Notes under the pieces: model-generated
The model's input: only the letters and a program-made list of their open reading frames with translations
The model's database searches: none
What the model was told of the DNA's origin: nothing
Translations under genes and position numbers: made by a program
Shown here: piece after piece, positions 33,260 to 44,144 of the stretch
Layout of the letters: each line of letters begins with the position of its first letter
Numbering within the stretch: the stretch's first letter is position 1
Assembly: GCA_011800155.1 (NCBI GenBank)
Contig: CM022377.1
Coordinates: 62,001-126,000, forward strand
Length of the DNA stretch: 64,000 bases
DNA from: Flammulina velutipes
Lineage: Eukaryota; Basidiomycota; Agaricomycetes; Agaricales; Physalacriaceae
Direction: 5' to 3'

Positions 33260-35050
33260 TCGAGATCCTACATGCCGATATATCGTTCGTCATGAATGGA
33301 ACATTTTCCTGTACTCATTGTGGACAGGTCGTTTCGGCGTGCCGGACAAAAAGGGTGACAGAGAATGATAGGGCATGCTGGTGGCAGCGACAGATTGTCG
33401 GGCTGATGCTTGCTCGTCTTCCTGCGGGATATCCTTCGTGGGAAGTTCGAACGTATGGCTTGGCTTCATGGTGCCATCATGTCTGTGTGTCGTACTAATT
33501 CATTCTCATGTAACGTCAGTGCATACAAAATTGCAATACGTTCTGCAAACACTGGGAACACCAACTGACTTGATTTTCCCTTTACTCAATGCATGGTGTT
33601 GTCGTTCGAGACTGATATGAAGGTGAGTGAAAAGAAACGATAGACTGTTAATGAGACGCTTACCATAGAGATCGTCGTTGAGGCCAAGAATGTTGAATAG
33701 GAATACATAGACACTTTCTTTCACAGCTATATCAGTAGAAGGAGGATGCCGAAATCTGCGCGTTCGTTGTCTTCAGAAGAACGGAAGAGGAAACGATCAA
33801 GGTTCAATCTCCGACTGATGGTTGCGCCCATGTGATCTAAGTACCCAATAGTGCGACGATTCGAAGCCTCTGTAAACTTTACATGTCGGCAAGTACCTTC
33901 CATATTCGCTTAGTGCAATGGTGATGGAGATTTTGAGCTCAGTCTTCGTATTCACTGGATATAAACTGGATATAATCAATAAAAAAAAGGCCTGGATTAC
34001 GACCACAGGCACGGAGAACAACATTTCGAACCAATGGCATTTCAGCGTTCAGCGGTCATCAGCCTGGAGCGCCCATCAACCTGGTCTTGAGAACTCTTGA
34101 GAACAGGGAATAGAGTTCTGTCATAGAACACTGTGACAGATGACTCAGGAGAGTGAATGATACTATGATGTGCTGCCAAGGACCGGCTTGTAAGACTCTT
34201 TCGTAGAAACGGCACATTAAGTACATTATAATCAACTCTGATGAACAAGCTTGTAATCTTCGTTTGCGTCAAAAGATTTGTTTTTCATCATACGCGCCAT
34301 CTAGTTGGCTTTGCCAGTTCAAATCCTGACAGGACTCAGAACTATGTTCATCCTGCATAGAAATGCAGACACTGTAAAAGATGCGCAAATAAGATAGTGC
34401 ACCATCTGTGGCGTGAGCACTTACAGCCACTGGTAAAGATACCAAAGAGCCTCAAAGAGCTCGGATTTCATCGCAGGTATAGTCAACATGATCGATAGAA
34501 TATGAGATAAGGAATCTCTCCACCGACTGGGTTGAGGGTATGTGAAAGACAGAGGATGGGTCGAAGTTGAGCCGCCCATGCACTCGGGTGGCCAATGTTT
34601 GGTTCTTTCTTTCCTATAGAGTATCTGATCTGATAAGCTTATACAAGTCTAGTAGTTCGATGCGAATAGAAACAGTTGGTACAGAAGAAGCTGGATAGAC
34701 GTGAGCTCACGTCGTAGACATGTATCAGATACACTCACAAGCTCTTTACTTTCATGGTACACCACTTTTCCACAGCTCTATATCGCATGAATTTCGGAGT
34801 GCCATAAGTGCCGTCTACTTCATGCCCTGTTCGAAACGTGGGAGAGAGAAGACGGCCGGGATGATTATAGCTCTCTTCACAGGGACCGTCATCTTTCTGG
34901 ATTTCTGGTAGAACATCGTCAAAACCATATCTCGTCTCACATTCTGACACGACGTTAACAGGGAGAATGATCGTGTTGAGAGGAATGATATACATTAACC
35001 AAATGGTTGGCGGGGTTTGTGAATCACGACACCTGACCAATAATCGATTA
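33260..35050. other. No gene recognised
   Basis: The region is somewhat AT-richer than its surroundings, with short frames on both strands. The 34735-35040 minus-strand frame directly follows the possible gasdermin-like gene and is more likely its 3' untranslated region. No repeats shared with the rest of the window were noticed. Confidence 0.4.
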
Positions 35051-35074
35051 ATCCTATTGCCCGTGTTATTTGGA

Positions 35075-36141
35075 TTATGTCTCGTGAAATGTAAAGAAGC
35101 TTACCAGGTCCTGGCCACAACCCGGGAGTAGCAGCATCTCTTCCCCATCTTCGTCAAGATCCTGCCAGGGCGCTTCGACGTCTGTAGAGCTAAAGGAGCC
35201 CGCTGTTAAATAGTGCATTTGTCTCTGGAGGAGGGCGACACAACTCACCATGGTTCGTCGATGTCATCGCCACGAGTCACAACTGCTATCCTACCCCAAC
35301 TGATCGCCTTCAACGAGAATAGCGGGTGGAAGACGGATTCAGCATTGACACCTTCTTTGACGATCCCCTGGGCTCCCTCCACCCTCCAGTTTATTCCAAG
35401 TCCTCCCCCAGCATTAATCCCTGGAGCAGCGACAATGGGAGCCTCTGCATCGAATGAAACTTTGAATGTATGGTCACCTGTTGCTGGTTAGAAGACGGAG
35501 TTCGAAGTTGAGAACAACTCACGGCTATTGGAAAGGTATAAACAGAATGCCGGACATGACGTGACGTCGGTGCAAATGACCTTATTCTTGAGGAGTGCGA
35601 ATACCTTACGGCTAGAAATGACCGCAGAAGAAGGGAACCCGCGCATATAACGAACACTGGCCGACAGGAGGAGTAAGATTGCACTACGTTGACGGCTGAA
35701 TCGCCAACTTGCGTCCAGACTGATGTTGATAATAGTTTCGCTGTGAGTGTACGTCATTAGAACATCTCGTCAAGGATGATAATATCATCGTTTACTCACA
35801 CACCCACAGAAACCTTTGGGGAAAAGCCGAGTTCTTTGACGGCGCTGGAGGTGAATCTTTCGTATCTGACAACGGGCGCAGACACGACTGGATAGTTATC
35901 CATGATCGCTTTCGTCTCTGGCGCCTCGTATAGGTTCCCGTCGATTAAGAACTCGCCAGTGGTAGGATCTATCGTCCCAAAATCGCCAACCTATCCATAG
36001 AGCGTGAGTAGCGCAGCGAGAAGACCGTTTGGATGGACTAACCCGGATCTCTCTCCCTGCGTCGATGTTCATCCACTTGTTTGTTGATTTGAGGAGCAAG
36101 TCAATGAACTTGCGCGAGTCCCTTTTACCGAAATCGAACAT
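35075..36141 (-). CDS. Possible gasdermin-like protein, five exons, intact
   Basis: Exons are 36141-36043, 35990-35800, 35740-35523, 35477-35249 and 35189 to about 35075, all GT-AG with matching phases, about 280 residues. Exon 1 encodes a Lys/Leu-rich helix-like start. Exon 2 begins VGDFGTIDPTTGEFLIDGN, a GDxGxID-TGEF-xGN pattern. Exon 3 alternates hydrophobic and polar residues, as in beta strands (ASWRFSRQRSAILLLL, then KVFALLKNKVICTDV). Exon 4 has a Gly-rich hairpin-like stretch and ends PLFSLKAISW. The last exon is a short acidic tail (DLDEDGEEM). A beta-rich body plus a short C-terminal tail, at this length, is what is known for fungal gasdermin-like proteins, where a protease removes the tail. 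The residue-level match is not proven. It faces caspase copy 3 divergently. An alternative is an unrelated agaric orphan family. The exact stop (35075 or a spliced end near 35050) is open. Confidence 0.6.
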
Positions 36142-36155
36142 GACGACTCAGAAGT

Positions 36156-36611
36156 GAGGTGGCAGATCTCTGGATCTCGGACCTCGATCAAGCCACGAGA
36201 TCACTCCACGGCAGTCACTGCGATCAATTTCGATCTTGTGTGGCGCATCGAGCGTAAAATTGATAATGTAATTTGTGCAGGATTATAGAATGTAAACTTT
36301 CTCTTATAAAGAGGTTTCCAATATTTCCAAGGGTGGAATGGAAAGTCAGAGACCGTGACAGGACGGAGTCGACAGAAGCACATTATTTGTTTCAAAAATC
36401 AACGTTTAAAGCGTCGAAGTATATCAGTGGTCCATTGGTTTATAGAGTCAAGAAAGGCTGAACGACCTCGGATACAGGACGCGATAGAAACGCGCCACGA
36501 CGTACGTTGAGGTCATAGCACATGGCTGAGCCAAGCCTGCCGAAAGCTGTGCTTTCCTTTTCGACGGGGTATCGTGGGAACGTGGTCCAAGATCCAGAGA
36601 TCTGCCACCTC
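36156..36611. mobile_element. hAT-type MITE, copy 1
   Basis: Ends are inverted: GAGGTGGCAGATCTCTGGAT at the left and the reverse complement at the right (36584-36611). The 456 bp body is closely similar to 55555-56034, where an 8 bp target duplication is clear. Here no duplication is visible, perhaps because the left end has changed. It lies only 14 bp upstream of the start codon at 36141. Confidence 0.8.
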
Positions 36612-37570
36612 TTGCTTTCTACGGAGCAAGGCCGTTTATCAACTTCCTGAGGGTCCCTGGTTTCCTCTTTGGACGTCCGAAAGCGACTGGCGATTCATCT
36701 CGATGAGATATCAAGACCCGGCCGATGTTTGACAGATCAGTGGGAAAACATCACTTCTTATGAACGGAGGCAGTCGCGGATACAACTATGTGCTGAAGAG
36801 CAAGGGATTTATATGTTTGGACGATGATGATGATGACGCTCCCTTGGGGTTATCCAGCTTGCCCAGACATGGGCTCCAGATAGCGAGGTAAAATGAAGTA
36901 AGGCAGCCTGAGGAGGAAGGCAGTCAAATTGGAGGTATCTATTAGTAACCAAGATGAGTTTGTTTCGAAGGCGCTGTCACGCGAAACCCACCCACGGCAT
37001 GGTGTTATGCTGTCTGCGAGAGACCGAGCTCCTCACCCGCAGACTTAGTGTTGTATATTACTGTGTGTACATGGTTGGTGCGGACACCTTCGTTGTCAAA
37101 TGGGAAGGGAGCAGTCGCTGGAATTTTTGGGGAGTATCCATCGATTCAGTTGTTACGGTCAGCGTTTCGTAGAGGTTCAAAGTCTATATATTGGTTAGCA
37201 GTATAGGGATACAAGATATAATGGCGCACCAACGCATCAAATTGCATTCGAGGATACTCGTCACGTCTACCATATAAGCACTAATCACCGGACACTAGAG
37301 TACGGTACGGTAGGTCGTGCTTGCTGGCTGCCCGGCATCCACGATCGCTGTCACTATCACTTTCCCGTTTGTGACGCGATGTGAAAAATATGGATCTTCG
37401 AACGGAGCAGCACTTTCCATTTTCACATACAGCATGTTCCATTCGAAGCCCGCTGTCACCGCAGCTATGGCACCGCCTTATATGTACCTTCTGGCGGCAA
37501 TTCATGACTACCACATTCACCTTCACCCTCTCCTATGGCTCAGCTACTTAATATCCTCCTGAGTGCGGCG
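36612..37570. other. Intergenic region between MITE copy 1 and caspase copy 3
   Basis: Short frames only; a GATGATGATGATGAC run lies near 36820. With the MITE this makes a divergent promoter region of about 1.4 kb for the gene pair. Confidence 0.35.
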
Positions 37571-40110
37571 ATGATGACGATGTGAGTACTTATCATCGTC
37601 AGGCGACGCACTCTTTGCTCAACGCTCTACGAAGGCCTGTCGGAGTGGTAGACCCGGACAGGTGCGATATTATTCTACATACTGTGCGCAGAAATCTAAA
37701 GCAACATCTCAGTGGGACAGGAAAACGACTTCCATGTGAATGGTTCAGCCAGACAAAGAAACCTGTTGTCAAAGAACATAACACAAGGTGCGATGCCCTG
37801 TCACACTGTATGACATTGCCAAACCTCTCATATACCATGACACAGTCCGACCCCTGCCACACAGTCCCCGACCCCTCCCATACAGAAATTTGCCCTCACG
37901 ATTGGCATCAATGATTACCCAAAGGAGTCTGGTTTTCGAACACTTTCTGGATGTGTAGCAGACGCAGAGGACATAGAGGATCTCCTCATCCACACTCTCC
38001 ATTTTCCTCCTGGAAACATCAGAAGCCTCTATAACGAGTCTGCGACCGCAGAGAACATCACCGCGGCTTTCGAGTTTCTCGCCACAGACTCTCGCATACC
38101 CAAGGATGCTATCATCTTCATCTTCTACTCTGGCCATGGCTGCGAGGCATTACTACCTGATGGCTGGTTCCTTCACACCTTGATTCCGTATAACTTCCAG
38201 CTGGGCACAGGAGAAAAACCTGTAGCCAAGAACGGATTCTCCGACGTAAAAGTCAACAGTCTGTTGGAATACATCGCTGAGAATAAGGGTCACAATATTG
38301 TGAGCATTCTTCCCATCATGCCGCTGGACTTGTCTTTCTACCACGGTCATCACAGACGGTTGTGTTCGATTGCTGCCGCTCGCGTCGCCGAGCTGAAGTC
38401 TGTGGCGTGACAGATTTCCAGGATGTCATTGTAGGTGTCGACGCGTTCCCGACAAATTCTCTTCTTTCGAAAATGAGTGGAAATAAGTGGAAGCAGAGCT
38501 CAGAGACTCATGTTCTCTTGACTTCCTGTCGGGAAGGCGAATATGCTGAGGAAGGCAACTCTGCTTTGGAGGGCGAATATGCTGAGGAAGGCAACGTTGC
38601 TTTGGAGGGCGATTGCGATAAACGAGGAAAGTTCACTCACGCCCTGACGAGCCTGCTCAGGCTTGCGGACATAGAGAAACTCACATATACGGACATCATC
38701 GAGAGTCTTCCTCGACTTGACGAGTAAGTTCACCTTGCTCACCACACCACTGTTTACGTTGCTCATGCATGTCCGTGGAGACAAAACCCAGAATGCAAAG
38801 GTGTCAATCGGGACCGTATCTTTTTGTCCAATCTTGAAGCCGACGCTCGACGTGATTCACCCAAGGTGAAATGGAGTAGTACGGATCCCGGCTGTTATTA
38901 CATCGACATCGGCGAGGCGAGCGGAGTTTATATCGGCGATGAGTTCACTGTCTACGACACCAAGAGGAACAAGCTGGGTCATCTGATCGTTCATCGCACC
39001 AGTGCATTCCAGTCTTTCTTGCTACATGATCGGTCCAGCGTTTTTTTTAATGTTCCACTCGATGGCACCTTCGCTATCCAGTCGCCCCGGAGATGGGGAC
39101 CCAATGTTCGCCTATTAATTGATCCAACCTCTGGACTTGCAACTCTCTTCAAAGACATACAAGAGAAGACATTGGATATGTTTGCACTGGCACACCGCTT
39201 CATGGTTGTTTCCTCCCAGGACGAGAACCCTTATATCGCTGTCACCGAGTGTCAAGGCCTTCTCAGCTTCGTGATCATGGATAAAGTGTCTCGCGATGCT
39301 GGACTGAGCGAGATTCCGTACCGTCTTGCTGTGGACCTGGGAATCGAAGCCCTGGCAGGAGTTTTTAGTCGCGTCGCTCATTTCTACTGGAACCTACATA
39401 CCAAAGGTGCAACCACAAGCCGGGGAAGACGTATTACGGTCAAGTGCTACGAACTCGAGTCCACCTTGATTGATACTTTCTCTGTAATGCGGCCCAAGGG
39501 AGGTGATCTCGTACGCGAGGACGGAATTCACATTCACAATGTAGGCTTTTACGGCTTTTGCATCGAGAACAGGTCGTCCTATGAACCACTTTTCATTTCT
39601 ATGTTCTATTTTGATATGAGTGATCTCAGCATATGTGAGCTACCTTGGTTATTAACATTGACACCCAGGTTCTGACCTGTTTACCATATAGCGTCATACT
39701 ACCAGCCTCCATACACAAAGGGCAATATCTATGGTTTACGCCCTGGCGGGGGTCAGCTTACGATTGGGTATGGCTCAAGCGACTACCCGGCGAAAAGCTA
39801 TGGTGTCCGTGACGGTCAGAACACCAATGTTGGATACATCAAGCTCTTCATCTCTACGCGTTATGTCGACTACAGTGGAGTACCACAGATGTCTCCCTTC
39901 TTCGGGGGTCAAGACCATCGCTCTTACGATACAGTAATGAAGCATCAGCTGGGGCGTACAAGGAGCATTCCAGATGGCGAACAGTATCAAGCGCGAGGTC
40001 GGGGCAGCATACCGACGCGTAGATCATGGGAAACAATACTTATCCCAGTCATCCAGCGTGGAGACGGGACGCAGAAGGCGGGGGTGGTTGGGAATGCATG
40101 CTCCAGTTGA
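37571..40110 (+). CDS. Caspase-like (C14-type) peptidase, copy 3
   Basis: Clear exons are 37846-38299, 38356-38723, 38781-39634 and 39692-40110. The first exon is uncertain. ATGATGACGAT at 37571-37581 followed by GTGAGT fits the phase but needs a 264 nt intron. His lies in FYSGHGCE. The catalytic-site segment reads VVFDCCRS, so Cys is kept but the next residue is Arg instead of His and the following Gly is lost. The middle domain has DIGEASGVYIGDEFTVYD. The C-terminal domain has LTIGYGSSD, NVGYIKLFISTRYVDY and WETILIPVIQR. A 36 bp unit is duplicated in tandem at 38536-38607. The copy is more diverged than 1, 2 and 4. It is divergent to the possible gasdermin-like gene. Family role: protein-cutting enzyme of death or stress pathways; activity here is unproven. 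Confidence 0.78.
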
Positions 40111-40354
40111 GGGACCTGAACTTACTACACTACTTTCTGCAGTATTTTTGGATGATGAGCGAACATCATTACATGTTACTTTTTGCTCACAGGTCTTCTG
40201 AATGCATATGGTACGTAGACATGAGAGATGTATATCAGATATAAACATCAGATTGCAAAGAAAAATTGTTACAGCACTGAATACATTGCATCTGGTCTTG
40301 GGTGTCTCTTGGGTGTAGGGGGCGATGATATTCGGGAGACTACGATGATTGTGG

Positions 40355-42190
40355 AATTGAGGTCGTTCTTCTCGTTGGGAAGCGATGATCACTATTCCCC
40401 AACTTTGCTTTTGGCGTAGTCGGCGACCGTATGTACGGCGAAGCGCTGTCCAAGATTTTCCGAGGGCACTTTGATAACGTCAAGAAGTTGGTACGGATGA
40501 ATTGGTGAAAGGGAATCGCGAGCACCTCGAGGGCGAAATGCGTCTTCCGGTTTCCCGTCCGCATTTCGGGTGCAAAAGTCGATGATGTGTAGAAGTTGTG
40601 GATGACTTTGCTGCGAAGGGAAGTCGCGAGCTCCTCAGCGAGGGCGGGATGCGTCTTTCTCCTCCAGTTCTTCGGTTGGGAGGCACTCTGCGACAGAGGT
40701 GGTCGGGAAGCTGACCCGTGAGAACGGCCATGCGACGGCTGTGGTAAGGAGGGACTAGGATCCGTCTGGGAATCAGCATTCCGTGACGGGGGAAATAGGT
40801 ATAATGCAGTATGAGGATGTTCTTGGAGCGTTTCGACATGAAGGGAGACGATGGTTATTGGCATCCTACGGTGACGTCAATAACTGGACTCGCGTTGCTT
40901 GAATTGGGACTTACGAAGATACTGAGTGGAATGGCATGGTCCAAGGGAAGGAGCGATGATAGAGAAATCGCCGTGCGATCTTCCCAGTAGACGGTTGGCC
41001 TACAACACGATATAGAGACCTAAAGTCATGTCAGTTGAAAATCAAGAAAATGTTACAGACAGAGTACATACGGCATGTTCGTTGCAGACTCGGTGGGGAC
41101 GGGGGCTTGTGAGATGGGACGGTCGTTACGGCAGGTGACGTGTTATCGGGTGTTGGTCTGCTACTCCAGAACGTAGAGGGGGCGTGGCAAAGTGGTAGCG
41201 AGTGGATATATGCGAAACGGCGATGGTGCGCGCTCCCTCGTCATCCCTACTTCTTGCTGCCAGGAGTTGAGAGTGCGTCCCCTCGTCCATGACCTAGCGC
41301 TTTCTCCGAGCTGCGATAATGTTAGTGATGCAGAATTTTGCACGAGTGATGCTGGCAGTACCTGAGATTATAACTAATATCTGCCGAAGACACGGGCTCC
41401 CTTCATCGTTACCGTTTGGCGCTGAGAGGAGTTGAATGAGGATGGAAGGATATGCTATTGTAGACGGCTCACCGTTCCGGTCGTTGTCATCGACGACGAA
41501 GGAATCATCAAACTCGGCGCTTTGTACCGCAGGGGGACTAGTGAGACGACGAAGAGATGTCAATGCAGGCGTCGTCATGGGAGGAAGAGAAGGAGAGGCA
41601 GGAATCAAGGTTCTGTCTTTTAACTGGTAATCACGCTCCGGCAATGCGTAAGAGAGACGGTTCCGACCACAATGGAGCGCTGAAGGCCGCTGTTGGATGG
41701 CGACGCCCTGTCAAGAGGGAAGTACGCGCACTTTCAAGCTCCCCCGTGGGTAACGTGACTGCAAGAGTCGACGATCTCGAGGTTGTTGCTGGTAACGGCA
41801 ATGACCCGGGCTGGTCACGCAGTGAATCAATCATTCCTTGCTCCTCGAGGGTTTCGTCACCAAGGCGTTGGGGATGTCGAAGAATAGACCATGGGAGCTA
41901 CGAGGAGGATGTGCGTCTTGAGACGGATATGGTTGGTGGTGGGTTGACGGAACACGGTTGCCTTAGGACGAGGCCTAGACAACGATGAGATGGCAGGTAG
42001 TAGATCAGGTAGGAAACGATACAGACAGCAGATCGTCCACAGGGGAGGAGGCTGGACATCAAGTCGAGTCACTAGAAGAGACGTGGACATCATATGCCAC
42101 AATGCTTTGAATTCGCTTGCTGTTCGGGGCGGCACGAGTTTTGGAGGGGTAGACGACGGAGAGGCAGACATCGTGGTGATAGCTATGACT
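40355..42190 (-). repeat. Repeat family E, copy 2 (decayed multi-exon gene)
   Basis: This is a direct repeat of 31290-33250, with the same block order: the word TCATGTCAGTTGAAAATCAAGA near 41025 (31945 in copy 1), the DDSFVVDDNDRNG exon end near 41485, and the 'AAGAGTCGACGATCTCGAGGTTG' block near 41763. Frames are shifted in different places from copy 1. Confidence 0.6.
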
Positions 42191-42199
42191 GCGTATTGA

Positions 42200-43085
42200 C
42201 TGAACTCGCTGTGCGCTCAACGTTAGAGAATACAAAATGGTGATTACGCCATGGACGCACCTAAGACGCTAACTAACGTCAACTTGTAGTTGGTCGACGA
42301 TGCTTCCAGTGGTGGAGGCATAGCGGCACAAGCTTTCTATATGTGCATTGTCCCCGTCGTCGTGATGGTCGATGTCCAAGCCAAGACGTATATGGTCGCG
42401 GCAAGCTCGGTCCGAGATAATTCTTTGTCAACCTTACCCTGCAAGCTTGTCCTCATACCACCACTAGCGATCGCACAGACCGTCTCGTGCGCTCGTCCTA
42501 AGGCTACCACACCATCTCACTGAATGCAGCTCTGCCCAGACGACGACAACGGCCGCATCTTACGACGAAAAACCTCTTGCTCTTCGACCTACGCCGGCTC
42601 GAGCCAGAAGATGGAAGGCTACAGAGATAGAAATCTGCGACACGATGCCTCATGAAGATCTTTCCTCTGACGTTGGAGGTGTGTTGCGTCGTCTCATCTT
42701 GCTAGACAACCTTCTTACATTCGGTAGGAGCCCCAACGCTATCCCATGTCGAGCGCTCAACAAAGTCGTCGCGTCGCTCCTCTTACATCTCGGTCCCTCT
42801 CTCAACCATTGGAATGCTCTCCATGAATCGTTCTTTGACGACCACATGCGCTCCAGTTCCTACGAAACCTCGCATATATCGACACCTTCATCGTACAAAC
42901 CTGCTTTCGTTTCAGCTGCGAAGAACGAAACACCATGTTTGATGATATCTTCGGGAGCACCGAGCGATATCGTTCCCTTTCGCGCTCCTTCAAGCTAGCA
43001 CAGCACTGAGCGATAGCGGTGGATGGGAGCGTGTTTTTATCAGCATATCAGGCAAATCTGGCGCCTACCGCAATTCTACGTCCAC
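42200..43085 (+). other. Decayed repeat with one open frame of unknown origin
   Basis: 42200-42560 matches 59400-59765 directly, including 'CCCCGTCGTCGTGATGGTCGATGTCC'. A plus-strand frame at 42645-42998 (117 codons) starts with ATG and has a helical, Leu-rich character (VLRRLILLDNLLTF). I do not recognise it and no paralog frame is kept at 59.8 kb. Confidence 0.35.
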
Positions 43086-43089
43086 TGAC

Positions 43090-43935
43090 TTCATGGCAGC
43101 AGAAAAGCTAGAGAGAAAACACAGTCTACACAGGTTCAACTTCCACCGGCACAAACGACAAGGACACGCGCACCAGCGAGGTCACGCATATTATTCGCAC
43201 GCGCCCCCCTTTTCCTTCGTACCACAACTCTGCGGTCAACGATCGCGTTGGATGGAAAGACAGATATTCCCATCCATCCCGCCAGCTCCCCCTTCAATAC
43301 GACACAAAACCCGACGCAGGCGTAAACTTGGATTCATCGACATCCGTGTCTTCCTCCGAAAGTGTTGCCGTACGCTAGACACCTCCTTCGAAGTGCACAA
43401 TATGGTCTGGAAGAGCAAAGTTGGGAAACTAGTGCATCGCTCCCGTCTTCCCAGTCGCTGCTCGTACGACACCGACGACCTCGATCATCCCTTTCCCGAA
43501 AGCTCACGCTCATCGTTATCCACCAACCCTCCACGTTGATATTCAAGACGTCGCGCGGATGGATGGTTTCATCTCCTTCTCCGTCTGTTGAAGGGAAAAC
43601 TGTCATCGACGATGGTAATGGCCCTCGCCGAGCAACCCCATCGCTCTTCGCATCGAGACGACGGATACATTTCGTCCCTGCCATTCTCCTTGATTGTATT
43701 CCGAGCGCTGGTGCACGAATGGGACGTACGCTTTACGATGAAGCGGTATGGGGAGTGATCAATGCTCATATTGCCGGGAGTGTGCTATGCCATCGGGGAT
43801 GGAGGACTGCTAGGATCTGAGTGGATGTTGGTATGTCTGTAGGATATGCCTGCATAGTCCATACAATGCCGTGACGCGTACTTTATATATCTACGTTAAC
43901 CTCGGACATTATATCTATGTTAGCTAGGTCCCATC
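43090..43935 (+). repeat. Repeat family D, copy 2 (inverted relative to copies 1 and 3)
   Basis: The stretch is an inverted match to 57660-58450, with blocks such as 'GGATGGAGGACTGCTA.GATCTGAGTGG' and the GTAGATA palindrome at 43890-43925. Frames are long but differ between the copies, so no gene is called. Confidence 0.6.
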
Positions 43936-44144
43936 CTCGTCTTAGATTTGAATTCAACGTGACATGGTAGTCGGAATATTATGGATCAGCCAGCGTTACA
44001 TTGGTTCGCGTGTCCAGCTTTCAATAAGAGTTTTATAATACATACTGTTTCAATTTTTACTAATTCATATTGTATGAATTCATAACTTGAAACTCACCAG
44101 CGAACACGAGCACAAGGAAACATTAATTAGCAAAGCTACAAGTT

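Noticed and set aside
36954..37172. 72-codon plus-strand frame between the possible gasdermin-like gene and caspase copy 3
   Set aside because: No start context, paralog or domain; probably chance.
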